Positions 9,923-18,301 of a stretch of DNA of 64,000 nt are shown here, piece after piece; position 1 is the first letter of the stretch; the number at the start of each line of letters is the position of its first letter. The DNA lies in contig NZ_JAAABI010000001.1 of NCBI RefSeq assembly GCF_009903685.1, positions 682,001 through 746,000 of the forward strand, written 5' to 3'. The translations under genes were made by a program, and so were the position numbers. The DNA is from Flagellimonas ochracea (GTDB taxonomy: Bacteria; Bacteroidota; Bacteroidia; Flavobacteriales; Flavobacteriaceae). The notes beneath the pieces are model-generated. The model had not been told where the DNA came from. It was given only the letters and a program-made list of their open reading frames with translations, and searched no databases.

Positions 9923-10362
9923 TGAACACTGACGAAATCATACAAAGCTTACCGTATTCAGAGCCCTTTCTTTTTGTGGATGAATTATTGGAAGTTGATG
10001 CCGAAGGAGCAAAAGGTGTTTATACCTTTCGGTCTGATATGCCCTTTTATGAGGGACATTTCAAGGGAAACCCCATCACCCCAGGGGTAATTCTTACAGA
10101 ATGTTGTGCACAAATTGGCTTGGTATGCCTTGGAATATATTTAGTGGATGGCCAATTTGACCAAAATTCGAAAATTGCCCTTACAAGTTCAGAGATGGAA
10201 TTTCTTTTGCCGGTATTTCCTGGAGAAAAAGTAATTGTGACTTCCAAAAAGGTATATTTCCGATTTCATAAACTTAAGTGTTCGGTAAAAATGTTCAACG
10301 AAAAAGGCGAACTGGTTTGTAGGGGAACCATTTCAGGAATAATAAATAGCGATGATGCATAG
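9922..10362 (+). CDS. FabZ-like 3-hydroxyacyl-ACP dehydratase
   Basis: This 146-residue hot-dog-fold protein has the signature GHFKGNPITPGVILTE with catalytic His46 and Glu60, the 14-residue spacing found in FabZ. It starts within the stop of the reductase (TAATG) and overlaps the ketosynthase by 11 bases. In the operon it would dehydrate 3-hydroxyacyl-ACP between the ketosynthase and the enoyl reductase. No ketoreductase is present in the cluster, so 3-ketoacyl reduction would need the general FabG. Confidence 0.85.
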   Translation: MNTDEIIQSLPYSEPFLFVDELLEVDAEGAKGVYTFRSDMPFYEGHFKGNPITPGVILTECCAQIGLVCLGIYLVDGQFDQNSKIALTSSEMEFLLPVFPGEKVIVTSKKVYFRFHKLKCSVKMFNEKGELVCRGTISGIINSDDA

Positions 10363-11623
10363 GGTAGTGGTAACAGGTATTGGCGTGTGTGCGCCCAATG
10401 GAATTGGCCTGGAAGCCTTTGAAAAAGCCCTTGTCGAAGGGATATCGGGAATAACCCATAATCAAGAACTCGAAAAACTTAATTTTTCTTGTCAAGTAGC
10501 TGGAAAACCAAATATTGATAATGTTAACTTAAATGAATACTTTAATAAAATTCAATTAAAAGGATTGAATTCCTCCGGCATCGTTTATGGGACAATTGCG
10601 GGGTTGGACGCTTGGAAAAATGCTGGTTTGGAACTTCAATTTCAAGAACCGGATTGGGACAGCGGAATCATATTTGGTACGGGAATCCTTGGAGTGGATA
10701 AATTTCGTGAAGCCATTTACAAAGTAGACGCAGGAAACGTACGACGACTGGGAAGCACTTCAGTAATTCAGACCATGGCAAGTGGTATTAGTGCGTACTT
10801 GGGAGGGATAATAGGTCTTGGGAATCTAGTAACAACGAATTCTTCAGCCTGTACCACGGGAACCGAAGCTGTATTGATGGGTTATGAGCGCATTGCGTCT
10901 GGCAAAGCGGTTAGAATGTTGGTGGGTAGCTGTAGTGATAGCGGACCCTACGTTTGGGGCGGCTTTGATGCTATGCGAATTTTACCCACAAAGTTCAACA
11001 ACCAACCCGAAAAGGCAAGTCGACCTATGAGTGCCTCCGCATCTGGTTTTGTTCCTGGTAGTGGGGCAGGGGCATTGGTCTTGGAATCCTTGGAAAGCGC
11101 TTTGACTCGTAAAGTTCCCATTTATGCAGAAATACTGGGAGGTGAAGCTAATAGTGGTGGACAACGACAGGGCGGGAGTATGACCGCTGCAAATCCTATC
11201 GCGGTGCAACAATGTATAACCAAGGCTCTGGAAAATGCCAAAATCGTAGCCAACGACGTGGATGCCATTAATGGACACCTGACTGCAACAACAAAGGACC
11301 CCGACGAAATTGTGAATTGGAGTACTGCTTTGAAATGTTCTGGGAAGGATTTTCCATTTATTAATAGTTTTAAAGGACATTTTGGGCACTGTTTGGCCGC
11401 TTCAGGTAGTATAGAATGTGTTGGGACCGTACTTCAGTTGAGGTCTGGGAATCTTTACGGAACGATGAACTGCGAAGACGTTCATCCCAGAATTTTAGAA
11501 CAGGTGGATGCTTCAAAAATTGTTACTCATTCGTTGGACTTCGCCCCAAAAATCATTGCAAAGGCCAGTTTTGGTTTTGGAGATGTTAATTGCTGTGTTA
11601 TTTTTAGGCAATTCAAAAAATAA
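10352..11623 (+). CDS. FabF-like beta-ketoacyl-ACP synthase
   Basis: The 423-residue thiolase-fold enzyme has the condensing triad: Cys167 in NSSACTTG, His309 in NGHLTATT and His346 in FGHCLAASG, plus Lys341. It is therefore probably active, unlike chain-length-factor proteins that lack the cysteine. Its start (ATGATG at 10352) overlaps the dehydratase gene. It likely elongates or primes an acyl chain on the operon-encoded carrier protein (11639-11878), giving the starter for the type III synthase. Confidence 0.88.
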   Translation: MMHRVVVTGIGVCAPNGIGLEAFEKALVEGISGITHNQELEKLNFSCQVAGKPNIDNVNLNEYFNKIQLKGLNSSGIVYGTIAGLDAWKNAGLELQFQEPDWDSGIIFGTGILGVDKFREAIYKVDAGNVRRLGSTSVIQTMASGISAYLGGIIGLGNLVTTNSSACTTGTEAVLMGYERIASGKAVRMLVGSCSDSGPYVWGGFDAMRILPTKFNNQPEKASRPMSASASGFVPGSGAGALVLESLESALTRKVPIYAEILGGEANSGGQRQGGSMTAANPIAVQQCITKALENAKIVANDVDAINGHLTATTKDPDEIVNWSTALKCSGKDFPFINSFKGHFGHCLAASGSIECVGTVLQLRSGNLYGTMNCEDVHPRILEQVDASKIVTHSLDFAPKIIAKASFGFGDVNCCVIFRQFKK

Positions 11624-11638
11624 TATGAAAAAGACCGT

Positions 11639-11878
11639 ATGGAGAACTTTGAAAGACTCAAGGAAATTGTAACGCAATACCTGCCAGATGATGTGGACGC
11701 CAATCAAATAAAAATGGAAAGCAATTTCACGCAAGAATTGAACATTAATTCTGCGAACTTGGTGGATATTGTATTGGATGTTGAAGATACATTTGACATA
11801 CAATTGGAAAACGAGGATATGGATGGCATGCAGACGGTTTCTGATGCCTTGAAAATAATTGAAAACAAAGTGGCCTAA
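11639..11878 (+). CDS. Acyl carrier protein with an atypical phosphopantetheine site
   Basis: The 79-residue acidic, helical protein aligns with AcpP. The modified serine is Ser38 in INSANLVDIVLD, where the usual sequence is D-S-L, so the residues on both sides are changed (Asn and Ala). A DVEDTFDIQL stretch corresponds to helix III. It follows the ketosynthase by 15 bases and is presumably its dedicated carrier. The divergent site suggests a specialised partner set rather than general fatty-acid synthesis, which is inference. Confidence 0.82.
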   Translation: MENFERLKEIVTQYLPDDVDANQIKMESNFTQELNINSANLVDIVLDVEDTFDIQLENEDMDGMQTVSDALKIIENKVA

Positions 11879-11903
11879 GTACCATTTCTAAATTAGTTAC
11901 TTG

Positions 11904-12341
11904 ATGAATCGTTTTTGGACATGGGCAAAACCAAAGCTCTTCGTGGACAACAAGCTATGGGTCACCTACTGCCTGGTTTATTTTTTGTGGGGATTGGGAA
12001 TGAATTGGGTCGGTCAACAATTGGAGATAGCCAAATTCACGTTTTGGTGGCAGGTAATTACGTGCTACATCCTCTATATGGTTCCCATTTCACTTTTACT
12101 GCGTGGTCTGCCTTTTCATCAGCAGTATGCTTACGGTCTAATTGCCATGGGGCTTTTAGAGTTTGGAGGATATGCACTGGAAACTTCTTATGCCTATCCC
12201 AACAATTTTTTAGATCAACTTTTCAATGAAAGAAACTTCAGTTTGGGAATGGCACTCTTTTTTGCGCTTTACTTTCCTTTGGGAAATGCTCTTGTAACAA
12301 AAATTTACGGTGCCATTTTTAAAGAAACAGTCAAGCCATAA
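11904..12341 (+). CDS. Polytopic membrane protein at the end of the polyketide operon
   Basis: The product has 145 residues from ATG 11904; a TTG one codon earlier is possible. It has about four hydrophobic helices (roughly 18-40, 47-66, 76-95 and 112-132) separated by short loops, including a Tyr/Pro-rich loop ETSYAYPNN. I recognise no family. Its position 25 bases after the carrier-protein gene suggests a late step such as membrane-bound modification or handling of a lipid product. Its stop codon abuts, with no gap, the stop of the convergent YceI gene. Confidence 0.65.
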   Translation: MNRFWTWAKPKLFVDNKLWVTYCLVYFLWGLGMNWVGQQLEIAKFTFWWQVITCYILYMVPISLLLRGLPFHQQYAYGLIAMGLLEFGGYALETSYAYPNNFLDQLFNERNFSLGMALFFALYFPLGNALVTKIYGAIFKETVKP

Positions 12342-12851
12342 CTATTTGGCAATCTCCAATTCAAAATAAACCAAGACCAAATTGTCTTCTCGCTGCTTTT
12401 TGATCTTTATATTGAAATCGGAAGAATAGAGTTCGCCTCGACCTTTCAATTTCCCATTGGTCTGTTCAAAATCAATTCGGAAAGGCTTTTTTATTCCCTT
12501 TAGGGTCAAATCACCCAAGACCACCCAAGTGTTACCCTTTTTTCGGACCTCTTTGCTGGTAAACGATATTCTTGGATAGGTCTTTGTGCTAAAGTATCGC
12601 GAACTCCTTAGTGACCAATTCCGAAGGCCATTATTCGTATCCAAGGTTGCGGACTCCACCGAACCTTGAAATACTGAATTGGACGGGTTTTCCCAATCAA
12701 TTTTTGATGTCGATTCAAATCCTCCGATAGTTCCTTTCACGTTTTTGGATGGAAACTCAAAAGTAATTTTGGCAGTTGTAATGGTTACATTCTGAGCACT
12801 GATCCAGAAAGTTGGCAAAAGAACAAAAAATAGGATAAAGTGATTTTTCAT
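12342..12851 (-). CDS. YceI-family periplasmic protein
   Basis: The 169-residue protein has a cleavable signal peptide ending near WISAQ. It then shows the lipocalin-like YceI barrel, with strands such as ITFEFPSKNVKGTIGGF and the conserved YPRISF and LTLKGIKKPF stretches. YceI proteins bind long polyprenyl or other lipids in the periplasm. It converges on the polyketide operon with no intergenic space. A functional link to the lipid product of that operon is possible but unproven. Confidence 0.88.
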   Translation of the reverse strand: MKNHFILFFVLLPTFWISAQNVTITTAKITFEFPSKNVKGTIGGFESTSKIDWENPSNSVFQGSVESATLDTNNGLRNWSLRSSRYFSTKTYPRISFTSKEVRKKGNTWVVLGDLTLKGIKKPFRIDFEQTNGKLKGRGELYSSDFNIKIKKQREDNLVLVYFELEIAK

Positions 12852-13268
12852 AGTGTTTAATTCTCGATATATCCTTCAATATATGAATGGTAAAAGTAAT
12901 ATTACTAAGGTAATTTACGCTAGGCTTTTTTGTTTTCCTCTACTCATTTTCTAAACTGGATTACGCAATAAAATGCCAAAAATCACTTAAGGAAGAATTC
13001 ACCATAAATGTATAGAAAGAAAATGGCGAGCCGGTTTTTTATGTCAACTTGTGTTTCAAATAATCATTTAGACTCGACAGAACGGTTTATATGAAAATCA
13101 ACATAGAAAACCACAGAATTTTTAAGGTTTGGCAACAGCCAATTCTGCTAAGTAATTGTTAATTTTAACGGAACAGTGAATTGCCCGTGCATCTTCCCCC
13201 GATTATAAACGCTGTCTGTTGAAATTTAACATGACAGCCATTTTTAAAACAACCCAAAAATAAATAGT
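12852..13268. other. 417-base intergenic region
   Basis: This AT-rich stretch must contain the start signals of the divergent YceI and EEP genes. A 7-base inverted repeat CAGAATT (13114-13120) / AATTCTG (13141-13147) is visible. I see no gene, RNA or clear promoter. Confidence 0.4.
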
Positions 13269-14435
13269 ATGTGGTACAACGACTTACGGCCGAATTCTGA
13301 GTTGGCCAACGATAGGTATGCCCTTATTATGTTGGATGAAGAGAATGATTACCAACGTTTGATGGATAATGAGGATAAAAAAAGAACAATTACAAATCTT
13401 CAACTATTGAAACAGGGAATTAAGGAAAAGGTTCCCCCAAAAACGGTGGACAACAATTTGCTATTGGCTTCTTGGAACCTTAAAAATTTTGGTCGAATAA
13501 AAACCCGTACAGCAGAATCGCTGTTTTATATAGCGGAAATCATCGATGCGTTTGACATTATTTCCATACAGGAAATCAATAGTGATTTAGGGGATTTTAA
13601 AAAAGTAATGAAGGTACTGGGCAGCCATTGGAAATATACCCTGAGTGACGTTACAGAAGGAACTTCTGGAAATGATGAACGGTTTGGATTTATTTATGAT
13701 TCGCGGAGGGTCACTCATTCGGGCCTATCCGGAGAGTTGGTGATACCACCCGAAGTGGCCGACAACAATCCCATCATAAAACAGCTTAAGCGTACCCCTA
13801 CATTTACTGGTTTTGAAAGTGGTTGGAAGAAATTTTCCATTGTCAGTGTCCACTTGCACCCTGGCGATGACAATAATGATCCTGGGGAGCCGACCGACCA
13901 GGAAATTAGAAGGGAGGAAGTACGGTTACTGATGGATCTCTTGGCCGATAAACTGACCAAAATTCCATTTGAGGACCGCAATATGATCATATTGGGCGAT
14001 ACCAACCTGTATGAAGATGATACTGCTATTGTCGATTTGATCAATGCACAAGGTTTTGTGGAGAGCGATGGGCTTCACGGCAAATTCACCAACACCAGTT
14101 TGAACCAGATTTACGACCGTATTTTCTTAAGGGTGGACCAATACTTTAAAATAGCTACGGACGAGTCAGGAACCGAGGTCGGCGGGGTCTTCAACCTGTT
14201 CGACTACGTGTACAAAAACACCCCTGAAACCATCCAAGTATATCATGACCTCATGCGGGCTCATAAAACAGACCCCAGCACACTAACTTCCGATGCTGCT
14301 TTCACAAGCTATTTTAACGCCCATTGGAAACGCAACCAAATCAGTGATCATTTACCCGTTTGGTTAGAAATACAAACAGATAGTAGTCATAGTTTTTTAG
14401 ATAATAAGTTAAATAAGATTGTCGCTGAACTCTGA
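13269..14435 (+). CDS. Endonuclease/exonuclease/phosphatase-family protein
   Basis: The 388-residue product has the DNase I-like motifs in order: ASWNLKNF (Asn70), SIQEIN (Glu102), VHLHPGDD, ILGDTNLYEDD and SDHLP near residue 357. These supply the metal-binding and catalytic Asn/Glu/His/Asp residues of the EEP superfamily. An N-terminal extension of about 65 residues precedes the domain, and no signal peptide is seen, so it appears cytoplasmic. Substrate could be DNA, RNA or a phospholipid-type phosphodiester. It is monocistronic and convergent with the Dabb lipoprotein. Confidence 0.8.
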   Translation: MWYNDLRPNSELANDRYALIMLDEENDYQRLMDNEDKKRTITNLQLLKQGIKEKVPPKTVDNNLLLASWNLKNFGRIKTRTAESLFYIAEIIDAFDIISIQEINSDLGDFKKVMKVLGSHWKYTLSDVTEGTSGNDERFGFIYDSRRVTHSGLSGELVIPPEVADNNPIIKQLKRTPTFTGFESGWKKFSIVSVHLHPGDDNNDPGEPTDQEIRREEVRLLMDLLADKLTKIPFEDRNMIILGDTNLYEDDTAIVDLINAQGFVESDGLHGKFTNTSLNQIYDRIFLRVDQYFKIATDESGTEVGGVFNLFDYVYKNTPETIQVYHDLMRAHKTDPSTLTSDAAFTSYFNAHWKRNQISDHLPVWLEIQTDSSHSFLDNKLNKIVAEL

Positions 14436-14488
14436 CTGTACTCTGTACCACGGTCTTTTTTGGGATGGACGGCCACGATGACAATATA

Positions 14489-14929
14489 TTAAGGGTTGGT
14501 CCAATAATCCACCACAAATACCTTTTCTAAATGTGGTTGTAAGCTTTCTACAAACGCTTTATGGGCGGGATGGGGAGCATAGATGGAGTCCCTTGCTTCT
14601 TCCGATTCAAAAGTCAGCAGGTAACAATGGGTAAAACCCTGATGTAAATCCTCCGGACTATCATTAAGGCCCCATTCAAAATCCTTGATCACAGGGATCT
14701 CTTTAGTAAGGTTGTAAAAGGCCATAGTAAGATCATGAACATCTTGTTCACTTGAATCTTCTTTAAACTTGAAGATGACCACATGCCTTAATAATCTGTC
14801 TTCCGTATGCACTACAGATTCATGGTCTTTGATTGAAGATTCCGCTTTTTCAGTTTGGTTTTGCTTGCAGGAAAAAGAAGAACATAGCACACCAATAAAG
14901 AATAGTGTATGGCAAAAAGTTGTTTTCAA
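14489..14929 (-). CDS. Dabb-domain (stress-responsive alpha/beta barrel) lipoprotein
   Basis: The 146-residue product has a lipoprotein signal with cleavage before Cys in SSFSC. A charged linker follows, then a Dabb ferredoxin-like domain starting LRHVVIFKFKE, with the conserved FTHCYLLTFES and HPAHKAFVE segments. Dabb proteins form dimeric alpha/beta barrels; this type is usually an envelope protein of unknown substrate in Bacteroidetes. Confidence 0.82.
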   Translation of the reverse strand: MKTTFCHTLFFIGVLCSSFSCKQNQTEKAESSIKDHESVVHTEDRLLRHVVIFKFKEDSSEQDVHDLTMAFYNLTKEIPVIKDFEWGLNDSPEDLHQGFTHCYLLTFESEEARDSIYAPHPAHKAFVESLQPHLEKVFVVDYWTNP

Positions 14930-15028
14930 AATCGTTGTTTTAATTTTTTAAAAAGGTAGCTATAAATTTCTTCAGGAATCAAACCTCGTTTTTTTCTCTA
15001 CTTATTTTTTGAAAGCGATAAATGAAAG

Positions 15029-16288
15029 TCACAAGCTTCCATTACCCATAAAATCGATAACGGTTTTCCCTTCTAAATTCGAAAGTATACTTTGGTGCAC
15101 TTCTCCGGTTCCCAAAAATCGATAGCGTACCCCAGCAATCCGCCCTATACTTTCATTATAGCTTCCTGAGAACAGTTTTTGACCACGTGAAACTACGTTT
15201 AAGGTCTTATCCTCCACCAGTATTTTGATCTCCATGGCTTCGGAAAGGTCAAGCCCCAAGCCAGAAAGATCATGCTTTTTCCCGCTGATGTAGACATCGT
15301 TCATCATCACCCATAGTTCGGAAGCGCAACCGGGAATGGCAAATGCAATGACCATGGCACCTTTGGTACCCAAAATAATAATGGAAGCATTTTGACAGAC
15401 CGCCCATTTATCCCGATATGTGTTTTTAATTGTAGAACGAAGCTCAAAATTGTCGCCCGAGATTGTTTCGAAATCCTTGACCATATGAAAGGTCGAGCTA
15501 ATGGGCTTTTCATTTGCTGTTATCTCTTCAATGGCCCTAACAGGAAAAGCAAGTTTTTCATTATGCAACTCTTGGGATTCGAAGTATTTGGGAATTGGGC
15601 GATAATCAACAGTTCCCAACCAACCTTCCGTTTTGATAAAGAGGTCATGCTGCTTGATAGCTTGTCCATCCACAAGGAGCTTGGCCCTAAAATAGCCTGG
15701 AAAATAGTATTGCCCGGTAGCCTGCTTTTGACCGGGATCTAAATCAATGGTCTTCTTGGGGTCCCAATACTGTTGAATGTGGATGCTATCAGAATTGATC
15801 TCTCCCAAATCAAGGTCAAAGACAACCGAGTTGGGCAAGCCTTTGGCAATGGGCCTGCTTTTGAAGACCACTTTCGAAACATCGATGGGCTCTCCTGTTG
15901 GGGCAGGGCCGCGAAGGGAATAAAAAGAAATGAAAACCAGGGTCATGACCGAAGCACTAAGCATAATAATGCCCAGATTGGCCCTTATCTTATTTGATAG
16001 GGTTGAACTACTTTTTTTAGGGGCTTTACCCTTAAAATCCCTCCAGTTTTGAAAACCTGCAAACTGGGCCAGCGTATTCAGAGTGGTAATGCTAGGTGCA
16101 CTTTGATAGTCAATTCGGCCCCAAACTCGTTTAAGGGTCACAGGGCTCAAAAGTACCTTGGTCTCTTGTTGAATGCGCTCACTGAGCTCTACGAACATAT
16201 CATTGTGCCATGTATCGGAAGCACCCCAGCCCAATTGCGACTCAATGTGCTCTAAACATTTTTGAACATATGTCTGTTCGTGATACAT
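15029..16288 (-). CDS. Membrane-anchored putative regulator with cytoplasmic HTH-like and periplasmic beta domains
   Basis: The start is chosen at ATG 16288 (MYHEQTYVQK); an upstream ATG at 16372 adds 28 unlikely residues. Residues 1-85 form a helical, winged/HTH-like module (LSPVTLKRVWGRIDYQSAPS, then LAQFAGFQNWRDF). A single transmembrane helix lies at about 105-125, and a periplasmic region of about 290 residues follows, beginning with a PKD-like beta part. This layout suggests a one-component signal transducer. It is divergent from the secreted protein at 16417, which may be its target. DNA binding is inferred only. Confidence 0.6.
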   Translation of the reverse strand: MYHEQTYVQKCLEHIESQLGWGASDTWHNDMFVELSERIQQETKVLLSPVTLKRVWGRIDYQSAPSITTLNTLAQFAGFQNWRDFKGKAPKKSSSTLSNKIRANLGIIMLSASVMTLVFISFYSLRGPAPTGEPIDVSKVVFKSRPIAKGLPNSVVFDLDLGEINSDSIHIQQYWDPKKTIDLDPGQKQATGQYYFPGYFRAKLLVDGQAIKQHDLFIKTEGWLGTVDYRPIPKYFESQELHNEKLAFPVRAIEEITANEKPISSTFHMVKDFETISGDNFELRSTIKNTYRDKWAVCQNASIIILGTKGAMVIAFAIPGCASELWVMMNDVYISGKKHDLSGLGLDLSEAMEIKILVEDKTLNVVSRGQKLFSGSYNESIGRIAGVRYRFLGTGEVHQSILSNLEGKTVIDFMGNGSL

Positions 16289-16416
16289 GACTTGTTGATA
16301 GACCACAAAGATTACAAAAATTTCAAAGCATGAATGGGAATGAATCAACTTGAACCAACTTGTTTTCTTCATTTGTTCTGTTGCGTCTTACTTAGTGGAA
16401 TCAAAAATCAAAAAAC

Positions 16417-17520
16417 ATGTTCAAGTCAACTATTTCTTTTGTGTTTCTACTTTTTTATGTGACCGTCGGACTCGGCCAAGAAACCATTCCTCTGGATACG
16501 GTCCATTGGGATATCAATGCCCGATCTTACGTACTCGAACCCTTCAAGGGGAATGACGCCATTTATCTGCAGGCGGGGAGGATGACCTTGAAAGATGCCT
16601 CTTTCTTGAATGGAACCATTGAGTATGACATTTATATGAAGGAGACCCGAGGGTTCCCAGGTGTCTATTTTAGAGTGAATGGAACCAATGCCGAACATTT
16701 CTATATTCGTCCACACCAATCAGGTAATCCAGATGCCAACCAGGCTGTTCCCCTGACCAAGGGCATAAGCCCATGGCAATTTTATTTCGGACCTAAGTAT
16801 TCCTTTGTCTACGATTATCCGGTAGATGAATGGATGCATGTGAAGATTGTGGTTCATGAGGATAAGGCACAGGTGTATCTCGACCACGCTGAAAAGCCCA
16901 ATTTATCATGGCAATTGTTCCATGAGGTCAAGGCCGGTGGGTTGAGTTTTACGGGTGGGGGAGCAAGTGGTATGCATCTGGCCAATTTCAAGATCAATAA
17001 CGAGGCTTATGAAATCAAGGACTTTAAACCCGGCGAGCGAGAGTCCATTGAAGGGGCCATAGCGCAGTGGGAGGTGTCTGATAAGTTTGAGGAGCAACTA
17101 TTGGATGAACCCAATGATCTTCAATCGCTCATCGATGGTCGCAAATGGGGCGAAAAAATAGTCCTGGAAGAAGGGGTCGCCGCCAATATTTCAAGGAAAG
17201 TGGAACTACGGGACAATACCCCAGGGAATACCGTTTTTGCCAAAATCAGCATTACGGCAAAAAGAGACCAGATCCGACTGTTCGAATTCGGATACAGTGA
17301 TAGGGTAGTGGTCCTGTTAAACGGACAGCCCATCTACAAAGGCACCAACGGCTTCCGGACCAGAGATTACCGATATCTGGGCACCATTGGCCTCTTTGAT
17401 GCCGTATACCTCAATCTTAAAAAAGGAAAGAACACTCTTTTGCTAGCCGTGTCAGAAAATTTTGGAGGCTGGTTGGTTACGGGAAGGTTTGCCAATGCAC
17501 AGGGATTGAAAATAGAATAA
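16417..17520 (+). CDS. Secreted LamG/concanavalin-like protein of unknown function
   Basis: The 367-residue protein has a signal peptide cleaved near GLGQ. A first beta-sandwich region (about 25-195) resembles a LamG or DUF1080-like jelly roll, with GTIEYDIYMKE and WMHVKIVVHEDKAQVYLD. A second beta domain (about 215-367) looks like a galactose-binding-type fold ending in a TLLLAVSENFGGW stretch. No catalytic motif is seen. It is divergently transcribed from the membrane-anchored regulator, 128 bases away, so control by that protein is plausible. Confidence 0.6.
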   Translation: MFKSTISFVFLLFYVTVGLGQETIPLDTVHWDINARSYVLEPFKGNDAIYLQAGRMTLKDASFLNGTIEYDIYMKETRGFPGVYFRVNGTNAEHFYIRPHQSGNPDANQAVPLTKGISPWQFYFGPKYSFVYDYPVDEWMHVKIVVHEDKAQVYLDHAEKPNLSWQLFHEVKAGGLSFTGGGASGMHLANFKINNEAYEIKDFKPGERESIEGAIAQWEVSDKFEEQLLDEPNDLQSLIDGRKWGEKIVLEEGVAANISRKVELRDNTPGNTVFAKISITAKRDQIRLFEFGYSDRVVVLLNGQPIYKGTNGFRTRDYRYLGTIGLFDAVYLNLKKGKNTLLLAVSENFGGWLVTGRFANAQGLKIE

Positions 17521-17581
17521 GCATTTTAGATTAACTGGTTTTTGTAGGTCGCCATGTTATTTAACAAGTCATAAAAACCGG

Positions 17582-17956
17582 TCAACCAATCTCAACAAGT
17601 CTACCCTTTGATTGGGCATATTGAATGCCCCATTCTGTAATTTTTTGAACAACAGGAACAAAGCTTTCCCCAAAGGTGGATAAAGAGTATTCCACACGAA
17701 TTGGGGGCTTGGTGCCAAAAACCTTTCGCTCCAAGATACCATCTGCCTGCAACGCCTTCAGTTGAAGACTTAGCATTTTTTCTGTAATATCGGGCATCAA
17801 TCTTTTCAGTTCTGAGAAACGCATTGCACCGTTCCTAAGATACCAGATGATAATACTTTTCCATTTGCCTCCTATAAAATGCAGGGTGGCATTGGTGCCG
17901 CAGTGAAAGACTTGGCCTTCGACTATATAGGCTTTCTGTTTTCCATCAACTATCAT
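17582..17956 (-). CDS. HxlR-family winged-helix transcriptional regulator
   Basis: The 124-residue protein contains the HxlR pattern: a Cys (Cys19) in the N-terminal arm, LHFIGGKWKSIIIWYL, then RFSELKRLMPDITEKMLSLQLKALQADGI-type recognition helices and a wing with RVEYSLSTFG. Many HxlR proteins sense electrophiles or oxidants through this N-terminal cysteine. It is divergent from a small membrane protein and an acetyltransferase, and palindromic repeats between them are candidate operators. Confidence 0.9.
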   Translation of the reverse strand: MIVDGKQKAYIVEGQVFHCGTNATLHFIGGKWKSIIIWYLRNGAMRFSELKRLMPDITEKMLSLQLKALQADGILERKVFGTKPPIRVEYSLSTFGESFVPVVQKITEWGIQYAQSKGRLVEIG

Positions 17957-17964
17957 GAAGAGTA

Positions 17965-18037
17965 TTTTATACTGTCAACCATGACAGTTATTGCATAGTG
18001 AAGATATTAGAAATACTTTTATACTGTAAAAAGTATA
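17965..18037. promoter_or_regulatory. Candidate HxlR operator region
   Basis: An 11-base direct repeat TTTTATACTGT occurs at 17965-17975 and 18017-18027. The first copy runs into a perfect inverted repeat ACTGTCA (17971-17977) / TGACAGT (17982-17988). The second overlaps TATACT (18020-18025) / AGTATA (18032-18037). The elements lie between the HxlR gene and its divergent neighbour, as expected for shared control. Confidence 0.6.
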
Positions 18038-18055
18038 GTCTAAATATATAAACCC

Positions 18056-18301
18056 ATGGCAACTCCATTTGCAGATACCATCGGTTATTTCGCACTGCTT
18101 CTCAGTCTATATTCCATGTCGGTAAAAGGGGAAAAGCGGTTACGGACGATTTCATTGGCCGCCAATGGCATTTATATATTTTATGGAATTCTAACAGACG
18201 CTTTGCCCATTGCAATAGGCTGCTCTGTTGCTTTGATTTTGCACGGATATCGATTATATAAAATAAAAGCTACGATTTATGGAACAAATAAGATTGGCTA
18301 A
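18056..18301 (+). CDS. Small membrane protein (possibly YgjV-like)
   Basis: The 81-residue protein has three hydrophobic stretches (about 8-22, 32-48 and 50-66) with a KGEKRLR loop between the first two. The pattern recalls YgjV/SemiSWEET-sized inner-membrane proteins, but similarity is too weak to name it. It begins 18 bases after the second candidate HxlR operator half-site and overlaps the downstream acetyltransferase gene by 23 bases, so the two are probably one transcript under HxlR control. Confidence 0.6.
   Translation: MATPFADTIGYFALLLSLYSMSVKGEKRLRTISLAANGIYIFYGILTDALPIAIGCSVALILHGYRLYKIKATIYGTNKIG

Noticed and set aside
17534..17582. ACTGGTTTTT / AAAAACCGGT inverted repeat between convergent genes
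   Set aside because: The loop is 29 bases and there is one mismatch; too weak to call a terminator.
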